A stretch of DNA of 45,276 nucleotides from Bacilli bacterium (GCA_028684735.1 JAQUFI010000001.1:1-45276); one strand, 5' to 3'; shown: positions 25,225-33,481, numbered from the stretch's first letter. The notes: generated from the sequence alone by a model not told the origin. Numbers and translations: made by a program.

Positions 25225-25290
25225 TTGGGAAATACTATTATATATTAAAGAAATGAATTATTTCCCAAAAAGTATTGAATTATTTCCCAA
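25225..25290. promoter_or_regulatory. Repeated half Noc sites in the noc promoter (candidate autoregulatory operator)
   Basis: TTGGGAAATA (25225-25234) is an inverted copy of TTATTTCCCAA, which occurs twice as direct repeats (25258-25268 and 25280-25290), exactly 22 bp apart. ATTTCCC is half of the Noc palindrome. One copy lies inside the promoter spacer and one just upstream of the -35. Autorepression by Noc is inferred. Confidence 0.55.
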
Positions 25291-25303
25291 GATATAGTAT
25301 TAT
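25275..25303 (+). promoter_or_regulatory. Promoter of noc
   Basis: TTGAAT (25275-25280), 17-bp spacer containing an ATTTCCC half-site, TATTAT (25298-25303). The noc start codon is 33 bp downstream. Confidence 0.7.
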
Positions 25304-25335
25304 ATATTTGAAAGAATAAAAAGGGGTTGTGTAGT

Positions 25336-26994
25336 GTGGATATTGAAAAAAAGATAACGGAATTAAATCTTGCTGATATCTTACCTAATCGCTTTCAACC
25401 AAGGATTAAATTTGGTGAAGATGCGATTAATGAATTGTCGGAATCAATCAAAGAACATGGAGTAATTCAACCAATTGTTGTTAGAGCAATTGGTGATAAA
25501 TATGAAATCATAGCTGGTGAAAGAAGATATAAAGCCAGTGTTTTAGCAGGAAGAAATACAATACCTGCTATTGTTACGGATTTAAATGATAAAGATAGTG
25601 CTGAAGTGGCTTTAATTGAAAATGTTCAAAGACAAGATTTAACACCAATTGAAGAAGCAATATCATATAAAAAAATTATTGATATGGGATTTACTCAAGA
25701 GCAATTAGCAAGCAAATTAGGAAATAAGCAATCGACGATAGCTAATAAGTTACGATTATTGAATTTAAATGAAGATGTTCAAGAAGCTTTATTAGAAGGA
25801 AAAATATCAGAAAGACATGCAAGATCAATTTTAAGACTTAACAGTCAACAACAAACAGAAATATTAAACAAAGTATTATCTGAAAGGTTAACGGTAAGAA
25901 AAACTGATCAAGAAATAGACAAATTATTAAATGAAAAAAGTGTTGATACGTCAATTGATAATGTGGAGTTTTTAGATGTTAGTTTATTTAATCAAAAGAA
26001 AGAAGAAGAACCTTCTTCGGTAACTATTGATTCTATTTTAGGAATAGAACCAATGGAAGAAAGGGTTAGCCCAATGAATAATGAAAATGAACAAACAACT
26101 TTAGGAATTTTTAATAATTCTATTCAATTCCCAAGTGGACCAATCCTTAATGAAGCAATTAAAACGCCAATTAATATACCTAGTAATCCGATTCAAGATG
26201 AAGAAACCCCAAATATTCCTAATTTTGAGGTAGAAATTCCTGTTGATGGGGTTAATCCAGGCTTCATGAATATTGAAAAAATTGAAACAGAAGCACAAAA
26301 TATAAATGAAGATAAACCATTAGCTGATGTGAATTTGTTATTACAACCAGAACCATTTAAAAATAATCAAGATGGTTATGATTTTAACCTATCACAATCA
26401 GAAAACACATCTCATGAACCACGTTTTTTTAATAATTTTAAAGAAGAAAATAATATCGAACCAATAAATAATTTTAATTTTTCTATTGAGGAACCAAAAA
26501 CAAATGAAATAAATAATAATCTTGTAATGGAACAACCAATTGAATCTGAAAAACCATTGGAAACAGAAATATTTCCACAACCAGAAATAACTACAGAAGC
26601 ACCATTGGAATCGTTTACACCAACAGTCCCAATTGTAAAGTCACAACCAGAAGTATTTCCACCAACCGCACCAATTGTTGAATCACAACCAGAACCAATA
26701 AACCCTATAACATTTGATATTCCAATGGAAAATAATATAACTAGTGATAATCAAATAAGTAATGAACCTACCAATAACTTTGATTTTAATATCGAACCAA
26801 TAAATAATATAAATTCTAATATTGGCCAACCAGTTATGTCAGAAACATTTTACCAAGGTGAAAAAACATTAAAGGCAGCTATTGATATTATTAGAAAATG
26901 TGAATCAAGAATCAAAGATATAGGATTTGAGGTCGAAATTGAAGAAATAGACTTTGAAGATATATATCAAGTAATATTTAAAATAAATAAGTAA
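25336..26994 (+). CDS. noc: Nucleoid occlusion protein Noc (ParB family) with long disordered insert
   Basis: Noc is a CTP-dependent DNA clamp that blocks division over the nucleoid. The start is GTG at 25336, 9 nt after AAAGGGG, giving 552 residues. The ParB N-domain has the CTP motifs GERRYKA (about 61-67) and ENVQRQDL (about 96). The helix-turn-helix GNKQSTIANKLRLL, then ERHARS, matches Noc (GKGQSTIANK... ERHARA) and not ParB/Spo0J (GKSRPHIANH... MGHGRT). The C-terminal dimer domain (about 511-552) matches Noc too. Between them lies an Asn/Pro/Glu-rich insert of about 300 residues, including a PTxPIVxSQPE repeat; B. subtilis Noc has almost none. The N-terminal amphipathic membrane helix of B. 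subtilis Noc is not seen. Confidence 0.9.
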   Translation: MDIEKKITELNLADILPNRFQPRIKFGEDAINELSESIKEHGVIQPIVVRAIGDKYEIIAGERRYKASVLAGRNTIPAIVTDLNDKDSAEVALIENVQRQDLTPIEEAISYKKIIDMGFTQEQLASKLGNKQSTIANKLRLLNLNEDVQEALLEGKISERHARSILRLNSQQQTEILNKVLSERLTVRKTDQEIDKLLNEKSVDTSIDNVEFLDVSLFNQKKEEEPSSVTIDSILGIEPMEERVSPMNNENEQTTLGIFNNSIQFPSGPILNEAIKTPINIPSNPIQDEETPNIPNFEVEIPVDGVNPGFMNIEKIETEAQNINEDKPLADVNLLLQPEPFKNNQDGYDFNLSQSENTSHEPRFFNNFKEENNIEPINNFNFSIEEPKTNEINNNLVMEQPIESEKPLETEIFPQPEITTEAPLESFTPTVPIVKSQPEVFPPTAPIVESQPEPINPITFDIPMENNITSDNQISNEPTNNFDFNIEPINNINSNIGQPVMSETFYQGEKTLKAAIDIIRKCESRIKDIGFEVEIEEIDFEDIYQVIFKINK

Positions 26995-27012
26995 GCAAGG
27001 CTTACTTTTTAT
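26989..27012 (+). terminator. Terminator after noc
   Basis: AAGTAAGC / GCTTACTT stem with a 3-nt loop overlaps the noc stop codon and is followed by TTTATTT. Confidence 0.82.
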
Positions 27013-27083
27013 TTGCTTATAAGAAAAAAATCCTTTAAATAAGATTAAAATAAAATATTAGATAATTTGGATGACTTTAAGGG

Positions 27084-27211
27084 AATGAAGAAATATTAAT
27101 AAATATCGAATTAACTTTAGAAAATGGGAAAAATATTATATTCAAGAGAGCGAACTAAGCAATTTTTTATCCGTAATTGATTTTGATAATTTATTTTTTG
27201 TGATTAATTAA
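27084..27211 (+). pseudogene. Remnant of a small gene with a frameshift and no start codon
   Basis: One frame reads NEEILINIELTLENGKNII then FKRAN and stops at a TAA. A second frame continues from the same point as LSNFLSVIDFDNLFFVIN and stops at 27211. Joined, they look like one coherent protein of about 42 residues. No ATG, GTG or TTG opens the first part in frame. I do not recognise the family. It may instead be chance, since AT-rich DNA gives many short hydrophobic readings. Confidence 0.35.
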
Positions 27212-27230
27212 AAGAGTAAATATTTTTATT

Positions 27231-27269
27231 AAGTAAACGAGTAATGATTTACTTTTTATATGGTATAAT
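27231..27269 (+). promoter_or_regulatory. uvrB promoter (extended -10) with upstream inverted repeat
   Basis: TGG-TATAAT (27261-27269) lies 24 bp before the uvrB ATG. Just upstream AAGTAAA (27231-27237) and TTTACTT (27248-27254) form an inverted repeat followed by TTT, either a weak terminator or an operator. I saw no standard Firmicutes LexA box (GAAC-N4-GTTC) here. Confidence 0.55.
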
Positions 27270-27293
27270 CATTACAACAAGGAGGGGAAGTTG

Positions 27294-29249
27294 ATGTTTA
27301 AATTAGTATCAAAATATAAACCTAGTGGTGATCAACCTGAGGCTATTGAAAAATTAACTAAAGGTATTTTTGATGGAACCAAATATCAAGTTCTTTTAGG
27401 TGCAACTGGAACTGGTAAAACTTTTACGATTGCTAATGTAATTGAAAAAATTCAAAAACCAACCCTTGTTTTGGCTCATAATAAAACTCTTGCTGGTCAA
27501 CTATATAGTGAGTTAAAGGAATTATTTCCAGAAAATAAAGTAGAATATTTTGTATCTTATTATGATTATTATCAACCTGAAGCTTATGTAGCTAAAACAG
27601 ATACATATATTGAAAAAGATGCCTCTATTAATGATGAAATAGATGAACTTCGTCATGCTGCAACCTCAGCTTTATTAAATAATCGAGATGTTATTGTCGT
27701 AGCTTCAGTATCATGTATTTATGGTATTGGTGATATCGATGAATACCGAAAAAAAATGTTAGTAATTAATGAAAATGACCAATATGAACCAAAAGATATT
27801 ATGGAAAAACTAATTGAGATGTTTTATGAGCGTAATCTCTTAGATTTAAAAAGAGGTAGTTTTCGTAGTAGGGGTGATGTCCTAGAAATTATCCCAGCTA
27901 ATCAACATGGAAAAGGAATAAGAATAGAATTTTTTGGAGATGTTGTTGAAAAGATAAGTGAATTTGATACTTTGACAGGAGTAATAATAAATAATAAAAA
28001 AAGTGTAACTCTTTTTCCGGCTAGTCATTTTGTGACTAGTGAAGAAAAAATTAAATTAGCAATTGCTAATATAAGAACAGAATTAGAAGAACAATTACAG
28101 TATTTTAAAAGTCAAAATAAATTATTAGAATACCAAAGATTAAATGAAAGAACTAATTATGATATAGAAATGTTAGCAGAAACTGGATCATGCCGAGGAG
28201 TAGAAAATTATTCTCGTCATTTAGCATTAAAAAAACCTGGTGAAACTCCAACAACTTTGATGGACTTTTTTGGTGACGATTTTCTTTTGGTAGTTGATGA
28301 ATCTCATGTTACTATTCCTCAGGTTAGAGGAATGTATAATGGTGATCAAGCTCGTAAATCAGTCTTAGTAGAGTATGGTTTTAGATTGCCTAGCGCTAAG
28401 GATAATCGACCATTAAAATTTGAAGAATTTGAATCGAAAATTAATCAAGTTATCTTTGTTTCAGCAATTCCAGGTAATTATGAATTAGAGAAAACAAATA
28501 ATGAAATTGTTGAGCAAATTATTAGGCCAACAGGGTTGTTAGATCCAATTATTGAAGTTAGAGATACAACTAATCAAATTGATAATTTAATTGAAGAAAT
28601 TAATAAACAAATTACTAAAAGTCAAAGAACTTTAATAACTACTTTAACGATTAGAATGTCAGAAGAATTAACGACTTATCTTAAAAACATAAATATTAAA
28701 GTCGCATATCTTCATAGTGAAGTAAAAACCTTAGAACGATTAAAAATTATTAGAGATTTAAGATTAGGTAAATATGATGTCTTAGTTGGAATAAATTTAC
28801 TAAGAGAAGGTTTAGATATCCCTGAAGTTAGTTTAATTGTGATTATGGATGCTAATAAACAAGGTTTTTTAAGAAGTGATAAAAGTTTAATTCAAACGAT
28901 AGGAAGAGCAGCTCGAAATGAAGAAGGTCGTGTTATTATGTATGCTGATACAATTAGTGATTCCATGAAAGTAGCGATTAATGAAACCAATCGTCGTCGA
29001 AATATTCAAGAGCAATTTAATCAAGAACATAATATTATACCCAAAACAATTATTAAAGAAATTAGAGATGTTATTAGTAACAATAAAGAAGAAGTAGAAG
29101 AAAAAGAAATAAAGATGTCAAAACAAGATAAACATAAACTTATGATTAAAATTGAAAAGGCGATGAGAGAAGCTGCTAAGGAATTAGATTTTGAAAGAGC
29201 AACAGAATTAAGAGATATTTTATTTGAATTGAAAAGTGGAGATAATTAA
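27294..29249 (+). CDS. uvrB: UvrABC system protein B
   Basis: UvrB is the damage-verifying helicase-like subunit of nucleotide excision repair. The start is the ATG at 27294 behind GGAGGGG; the TTG one codon earlier is too close. The protein has 651 residues. Motifs are the N-terminal KYKPSGDQPEAIEKL, Walker A GATGTGKTFT, the beta-hairpin YYDYYQPEAYV, DESHV, the SF2 motifs INLLREGLDIPEVSLI and QTIGRAARNEEGRV, and the C-terminal UVR motif AAKELDFERATELRDIL that contacts UvrC. uvrA, the usual neighbour, is absent from the window. The same strand continues to the yvlD-like gene. Confidence 0.97.
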   Translation: MFKLVSKYKPSGDQPEAIEKLTKGIFDGTKYQVLLGATGTGKTFTIANVIEKIQKPTLVLAHNKTLAGQLYSELKELFPENKVEYFVSYYDYYQPEAYVAKTDTYIEKDASINDEIDELRHAATSALLNNRDVIVVASVSCIYGIGDIDEYRKKMLVINENDQYEPKDIMEKLIEMFYERNLLDLKRGSFRSRGDVLEIIPANQHGKGIRIEFFGDVVEKISEFDTLTGVIINNKKSVTLFPASHFVTSEEKIKLAIANIRTELEEQLQYFKSQNKLLEYQRLNERTNYDIEMLAETGSCRGVENYSRHLALKKPGETPTTLMDFFGDDFLLVVDESHVTIPQVRGMYNGDQARKSVLVEYGFRLPSAKDNRPLKFEEFESKINQVIFVSAIPGNYELEKTNNEIVEQIIRPTGLLDPIIEVRDTTNQIDNLIEEINKQITKSQRTLITTLTIRMSEELTTYLKNINIKVAYLHSEVKTLERLKIIRDLRLGKYDVLVGINLLREGLDIPEVSLIVIMDANKQGFLRSDKSLIQTIGRAARNEEGRVIMYADTISDSMKVAINETNRRRNIQEQFNQEHNIIPKTIIKEIRDVISNNKEEVEEKEIKMSKQDKHKLMIKIEKAMREAAKELDFERATELRDILFELKSGDN

Positions 29250-29316
29250 AATTTTACATATAATGTACTATCTACACTAAACAGTTGTATTTTTAATGTT
29301 AAAAGATATGAAAATA

Positions 29317-29325
29317 TGTTATAAT
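29317..29325 (+). promoter_or_regulatory. Extended -10 promoter of yvlD-like/lgt/trxB
   Basis: TGT-TATAAT lies 20 bp upstream of the chosen yvlD-like ATG. No clear -35 box. Confidence 0.55.
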
Positions 29326-29345
29326 ATTGCAAGGAGATGATGAAA

Positions 29346-29780
29346 ATGAAAGTAATCATAATCGATGAAAAGAGTAGTATTAATAAAGTAAGATTAAATC
29401 GTTTTATTGATTGGTTAATAAATATGGTTGGTTATGCTTTAGTTTTAATTACAGTATCAGTGTTGTTTCCTAAAACTATTCAAATAGATAATTCATATTT
29501 TGGTTTGTGGGGATTACTGGCTGCTGTTGTTATTTATATTTTAAATAAAACAGTTAAACCGATTCTTGTTTTTTTCACTTTACCAATAACAGGATTAACT
29601 TTAGGACTATTTTATCCTTTTATAAATGTAATTATCTTAAATATTGTTGATTTTATTTTAGGTGATTATTTTACTATTAATGGAATTTTTATGTCGTTTA
29701 TTGTGGCTGTCTTTATTTCAATTATGAATATATTAATGGATAAATTAGTCATTCAACCTATTTTAAGAAGGGGACGATAA
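29346..29780 (+). CDS. YvlD-like small membrane protein (phage-holin superfamily IV fold)
   Basis: This is a predicted integral membrane protein of about 144 residues with four hydrophobic segments. The family core is LNKTVKPILVFFTLPITGLTLGLFYPFINVIILNI split over two helices; KPIL-TLPIT-LTLGLF is the diagnostic run of the YvlD family. Databases label this family as a phage-type holin, but it is chromosomal and of unknown function. I chose the ATG at 29346, 9 nt after AAGGAG; two closer ATGs overlap that site. It is next to lgt, as in Bacillus (yvlD-hprK-lgt), but hprK is missing. Confidence 0.8.
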   Translation: MKVIIIDEKSSINKVRLNRFIDWLINMVGYALVLITVSVLFPKTIQIDNSYFGLWGLLAAVVIYILNKTVKPILVFFTLPITGLTLGLFYPFINVIILNIVDFILGDYFTINGIFMSFIVAVFISIMNILMDKLVIQPILRRGR

Positions 29781-29781
29781 A

Positions 29782-30594
29782 ATGCACGGAGTTATATTAG
29801 ATTTAGGAATTATTCAAATATATTGGTACTCTTTAATTTTATTTATGGCTTTTTTAATTGGAGGGTCAATTACTCTTTATGAAGCCAAAAGATTCAATGT
29901 TCCTGAAAATTTTATGATCAATTTGTTTTTCTTTTTAATTCCTATTAGTATCATTGGTGCTAGATTATATTATGTAGTTTTTAATTGGAGTTACTATAGT
30001 GAAAATTTAATTGATATTCTAAAAATATGGGAAGGTGGTCTAGCTATTCATGGTGGATTAATTTTCGGATTACTTTGGATAATCTTTTATTCAAAACGCT
30101 ATAAAGTTAGAACCCTTAGAATATTAGATTTTATTTCTATCGGTTTGATTTTAGGTCAATCAATTGGAAGATGGGGTAATTTCTTTAATAAAGAGGCTCA
30201 TGGTCCAGAAATAGCTTTAGAAACCTTACAAAAAATTTTTCCTGATTTTATTGTTGAAGGAATGAATATTGGTGGAATTTATTATCACCCTACTTTCTTA
30301 TATGAATCCATCTGGTGTTTCTTAGGATTTATCTTTTTAATTATTATGAGAAAATATAAATACCTTAAGATTGGTCATCTGAGTAGTTTATATTTAATTT
30401 GGTATGGGATTGGAAGATTTGTGATTGAATGGCTTAGAACAGATAGTCTAATGATTGGAGATTTTAAAATAGCTGTTTTTGTATCATTCTTTATGGTTAT
30501 TGCTGGTTTTGTAATGATGGTTTTACTTAATAGAGGATCACGTTTTCAAAATCAATACAATGAAATGGGAGATATAAATGAAATTAAATTTTGA
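29782..30594 (+). CDS. lgt: Phosphatidylglycerol-prolipoprotein diacylglyceryl transferase
   Basis: Lgt adds diacylglycerol from phosphatidylglycerol to the lipobox Cys of prolipoproteins, the first step of lipoprotein maturation in the membrane. The 270-residue protein has about seven hydrophobic segments. The HGGL motif is in LAIHGGLIFG, with the essential His. The Lgt signature is GQSIGRWGNFFNKEAHG. The later YGIGRFVIEWLRTD matches the conserved Arg region. The ATG starts one base after the yvlD-like stop, and the gene overlaps trxB by 17 bp. Its likely substrate YidC, with a lipobox, is in the same window. Confidence 0.96.
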   Translation: MHGVILDLGIIQIYWYSLILFMAFLIGGSITLYEAKRFNVPENFMINLFFFLIPISIIGARLYYVVFNWSYYSENLIDILKIWEGGLAIHGGLIFGLLWIIFYSKRYKVRTLRILDFISIGLILGQSIGRWGNFFNKEAHGPEIALETLQKIFPDFIVEGMNIGGIYYHPTFLYESIWCFLGFIFLIIMRKYKYLKIGHLSSLYLIWYGIGRFVIEWLRTDSLMIGDFKIAVFVSFFMVIAGFVMMVLLNRGSRFQNQYNEMGDINEIKF

Positions 30595-31477
30595 TTGTGT
30601 CATTATTGGAGCTGGTATTGCTGGGATAACAGCAGCTATTTATTTAAAAAGATCGAATGTTAATGTTTTATTACTTGATAAAGGAGCGCCAGGAGGTCAA
30701 TTAAATGGTATTAGTAAAATAGATAATTATCCAGGTTTCTCATCGATTAGTGGACCTGATTTAGCGAGTAGTCTTTTTGAACAAATGAATAATTTAAATA
30801 TTGAATACCGTTATGGAAATGTTATCGATGTTGAAAATAATGAAGATTATAAAGTTGTAACGACTGAAATAGAAAGAATTTATACTCAAGCAGTTATTAT
30901 AGCAACTGGTCGTCAACCCAAAAAATTGGGTATTAAAAAAGAAGATGAATTAGTAAGTCGTGGGATTAGTTATTGTGCTCTTTGTGATGGAATGTTTTTT
31001 AAAGATAAAATAGTAGCAACGATTGGTAGTGAACATGGTGCCTTAACAGAAGCTCTATATCTAGCAGATATCTGTAAAGAAGTAATTATGATTAATCCTA
31101 AGGATGTTTTTGCAGGAGAAGAAGACCTAATCAATAAAATTAATAATAAACCAAATATTCGTATTATTTATAATAGTCAGGTCACACAATTTAATAGTAA
31201 AAACGATGTTTTAGATTCAATTGTTATTAACGATAAAGATAAAATAGAGGTCTCAGGGGTTTTTATTTACACAGGACTCGAACCAACTAATGATTTTTTA
31301 AAAAAGTTACCTATTAAACTTGAAAAGCAATATATTGTTGTAGATGATAAGATGAAAACAAGTATTGATAATATCTATGCTTGTGGTGATATTGTCAAGA
31401 AAAGTGTCTACCAATTAACGACCGCTGTGAGTGATGGAGCCATTGCTGCTGTTAATGTAAAGAAAAATTTAAAATAA
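30578..31477 (+). CDS. Thioredoxin-reductase-like flavoprotein with altered NADPH site
   Basis: Thioredoxin reductase transfers electrons through FAD and a CxxC pair to thioredoxin. The 299 residues have the FAD motif VIIGAGIAGITAAIYL, GGQLNGISKIDNYPG, the redox pair SYCALCDGMF (Cys133, Cys136), and the C-terminal FAD contact NIYACGDI. The NADPH domain is unusual: where NADPH enzymes have GGGxSAxxEA there is GSEHGALTEA (150-159), and where they have HRRDxFRA there is NPKDVFAG (173-180). This pattern recalls pyridine-nucleotide-independent relatives such as ferredoxin-linked flavin thioredoxin reductases. The gene position equals that of trxB in Bacillus. Family certain, electron donor uncertain. 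Confidence 0.85.
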   Translation: MKLNFDCVIIGAGIAGITAAIYLKRSNVNVLLLDKGAPGGQLNGISKIDNYPGFSSISGPDLASSLFEQMNNLNIEYRYGNVIDVENNEDYKVVTTEIERIYTQAVIIATGRQPKKLGIKKEDELVSRGISYCALCDGMFFKDKIVATIGSEHGALTEALYLADICKEVIMINPKDVFAGEEDLINKINNKPNIRIIYNSQVTQFNSKNDVLDSIVINDKDKIEVSGVFIYTGLEPTNDFLKKLPIKLEKQYIVVDDKMKTSIDNIYACGDIVKKSVYQLTTAVSDGAIAAVNVKKNLK

Positions 31478-31493
31478 TGTCAACTTAATTTTT

Positions 31494-31521
31494 AATACTC
31501 AATTTAATGAGTATTTTTTTA
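31494..31521 (+). terminator. Terminator after trxB-like gene
   Basis: AATACTCA / TGAGTATT stem with a 6-nt loop followed by a T-run. Confidence 0.87.
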
Positions 31522-31550
31522 TTTCGGTATAAAAATTAAATAATATATAG

Positions 31551-31556
31551 TATAAT
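31551..31556 (+). promoter_or_regulatory. -10 box of yvcK-whiA
   Basis: TATAAT lies 15 bp upstream of the yvcK ATG, with AAAGGGGTGAT between. The -35 region is poorly conserved. Confidence 0.45.
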
Positions 31557-31571
31557 TAAAGGGGTGATAGG

Positions 31572-32522
31572 ATGCAAAAAAAAGTTGTTGTTCTTGGTGG
31601 AGGAACCGGATTATCTTTTTTACTTCGTGGTTTAAAAGAATATCCGCTAAATATTTCAGCGATTGTAGCTGTAAGCGATGATGGTCAAAGTTCAGGGAGA
31701 TTAAGGGAAGAATTTAATACACCAGCCGTTGGTGATGTTAGAAGAGTGCTGATTTCATTGGCGGAAACGGAACCATTATTTGAGGAATTATTTAATTACC
31801 GATTTAAAACAACTAGTGATTTAAACGGTCATACTGTTGGTAACTTATTATTAACAGCTATGAAAAATATAACAGGTAATATGTCTGATGGTATTGAATC
31901 ATTAGGAAAAGTATTAAATTTAAAAGGAAAAGTACTACCTTTAACTGAAGATAATGTTGTCTTAATGGGTAAAATGGAAGATGGTAGCATAATTGAAGGA
32001 GAACATAATATTACATCATCTAATAAGGGGATTAAAGAAGTCTATTATAAAGAAAAACCAATTGTTAACCCAGAAGCAATTAATGCTGTTAGAGAAGCAG
32101 ATTTAATTATTCTAAGTATGGGAAGTGTTTTCACAAGCATTATTCCAACTTTATTATGTAAAGAATTAATTAAAGAAATAGATAATAGTAAGGCTCCTAT
32201 TTTATATACCTGTAATATGATGACTCAACCAGGAGAGACAGATAATTGTAATGCTAGCCATCATATTAAAATATTAAATAAATATTTAGGAAAACGAAAA
32301 ATCGATATAATAATTGCTAATAATGGTGAAATTAATCAAGAATTAATTAGTAAATATGAAACATTAGAACAAAAAGACCAAGTTTTATATGATGAAGAAA
32401 ATCTGAAGAAGATGAATATCCAAACAATTGCTGATAATTTTGTTTTGATTGAAGATGATATGATTAGACATGATCGCATAAAACTATCATTTTATATCTA
32501 TTCAGTTTTAATAAGAGGTTAA
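31572..32522 (+). CDS. yvcK: YvcK family protein (gluconeogenesis factor)
   Basis: YvcK/MgfK binds UDP-sugars and is needed for growth on gluconeogenic carbon sources and for cell-wall homeostasis in B. subtilis. The 316 residues begin with VVVLGGGTGLSFLLRGLK and AIVAVSDDGQSSGRLREEF, then PAVGDVRRVLISLAE and LNGHTVGNLLLTAM; these are the family's fingerprint. The ATG follows AAAGGGGTGATAGG. It is 1 bp from whiA. In Bacillus the order is trxB-yvcI-rapZ-yvcK-whiA; here trxB-like and yvcK are adjacent and separated by a terminator, with rapZ missing. Confidence 0.94.
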   Translation: MQKKVVVLGGGTGLSFLLRGLKEYPLNISAIVAVSDDGQSSGRLREEFNTPAVGDVRRVLISLAETEPLFEELFNYRFKTTSDLNGHTVGNLLLTAMKNITGNMSDGIESLGKVLNLKGKVLPLTEDNVVLMGKMEDGSIIEGEHNITSSNKGIKEVYYKEKPIVNPEAINAVREADLIILSMGSVFTSIIPTLLCKELIKEIDNSKAPILYTCNMMTQPGETDNCNASHHIKILNKYLGKRKIDIIIANNGEINQELISKYETLEQKDQVLYDEENLKKMNIQTIADNFVLIEDDMIRHDRIKLSFYIYSVLIRG

Positions 32523-32523
32523 A

Positions 32524-33453
32524 ATGTCATTTACAAGTATTGTTAAAAGTGAAGTTAGTAAAGTAGAGTTATTTGGAAGTGAAAACATATCCGAATTATC
32601 AGCTATTATTCGTAATAGTAATTATCAAGAAAATAGTATTAAAATAACAACTGAAAATGCAAGTGTAGCTCGACATATTTACTCATTGATTAAAGATGTT
32701 TATGATATAAGTCCTATTATAACGGCACGAAAAGGGTATAATTATCAAAAAAAGTTTATTTATATTGTTGAAATCAAACAAAAGAAAGCAATCATTTTAA
32801 GTGATCTATGTATCGATAATGGTGATTTAAATAATGTTCCTAAAGATTATTTAGTAGCTGATGAAGAATTGAAAAGGGCTTATATCAAAGGTGTCTTTCT
32901 AATTACTGGAAGTGTTAATGATCCTAAAAAATCACGATATCATTTAGAATTTATTGTTGATAATGAGAAATATGCTAATTTTATTTCTGACTTATTAAAT
33001 ACTTTTGATTTAAATAGTAAAGTTTTGAAAAGAGAAAGTAAATTTATGGTTTATATAAAAGAAGCTGAAAAAATAGGGGATTTTTTAAGATTGATTAAAG
33101 CTAGTAATGCGGTCTTATATTATGAGGATATTAGAATTTATCGTGATCATAAAAATATGACTAATCGTCTAAATAATTGTGAACAGGCTAATATCGATAA
33201 AATGATTGAAGCAGCTACGAAACAAGTCAATGATATTCAAACCATTATAGATGTAGTTGGAATTGATTTACTTGATGAAAAAGAGCAAGTTGTAGCTACT
33301 TATCGGTTAAAATATCCAGAGGCTTCACTACAAGAACTTAGTGAGATTATTACAATTGAAACAGGAAAAGCAATTACTAAATCAGGAATTAATCATCGAA
33401 TAAGAAAAATTGAGAAAATTGCTAATCGTATAAGAACAAATGAGAAAAAATAA
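32524..33453 (+). CDS. whiA: DNA-binding protein WhiA
   Basis: WhiA is a conserved Gram-positive protein combining a LAGLIDADG-like N-terminal domain with a C-terminal HTH. In Streptomyces it is a sporulation regulator, and in B. subtilis it affects division and chromosome segregation. The 309-residue protein starts MSFTSIVKSEVSKVE. The homing-endonuclease-like part includes RAYIKGVFLITGSVNDPKK and YHLEFIVDN. The C-terminal part shows YPEASLQELSEIITIE and ITKSGINHRIRKIEKIA, the expected HTH. It is coupled to yvcK and followed by a terminator. Confidence 0.95.
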   Translation: MSFTSIVKSEVSKVELFGSENISELSAIIRNSNYQENSIKITTENASVARHIYSLIKDVYDISPIITARKGYNYQKKFIYIVEIKQKKAIILSDLCIDNGDLNNVPKDYLVADEELKRAYIKGVFLITGSVNDPKKSRYHLEFIVDNEKYANFISDLLNTFDLNSKVLKRESKFMVYIKEAEKIGDFLRLIKASNAVLYYEDIRIYRDHKNMTNRLNNCEQANIDKMIEAATKQVNDIQTIIDVVGIDLLDEKEQVVATYRLKYPEASLQELSEIITIETGKAITKSGINHRIRKIEKIANRIRTNEKK

Positions 33454-33476
33454 TATTTTCTCATTTTCTTTTTTAT
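33439..33476 (+). terminator. Terminator after whiA
   Basis: AATGAGAAAA / TTTTCTCATT stem spans the whiA stop codon and is followed by TTCTTTTTTAT. Confidence 0.82.
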
Positions 33477-33481
33477 AATAT

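Noticed and set aside
25336..26994. Annotation as ParB/Spo0J
   Set aside because: The recognition helix (KQSTIANK, ERHARS) and the C-terminal domain match Noc, and perfect Noc sites occur in the window.
29346..29780. Prophage holin
   Set aside because: The YvlD-type membrane protein sits in a conserved chromosomal context with lgt; there are no lysin, capsid or integrase genes around it.
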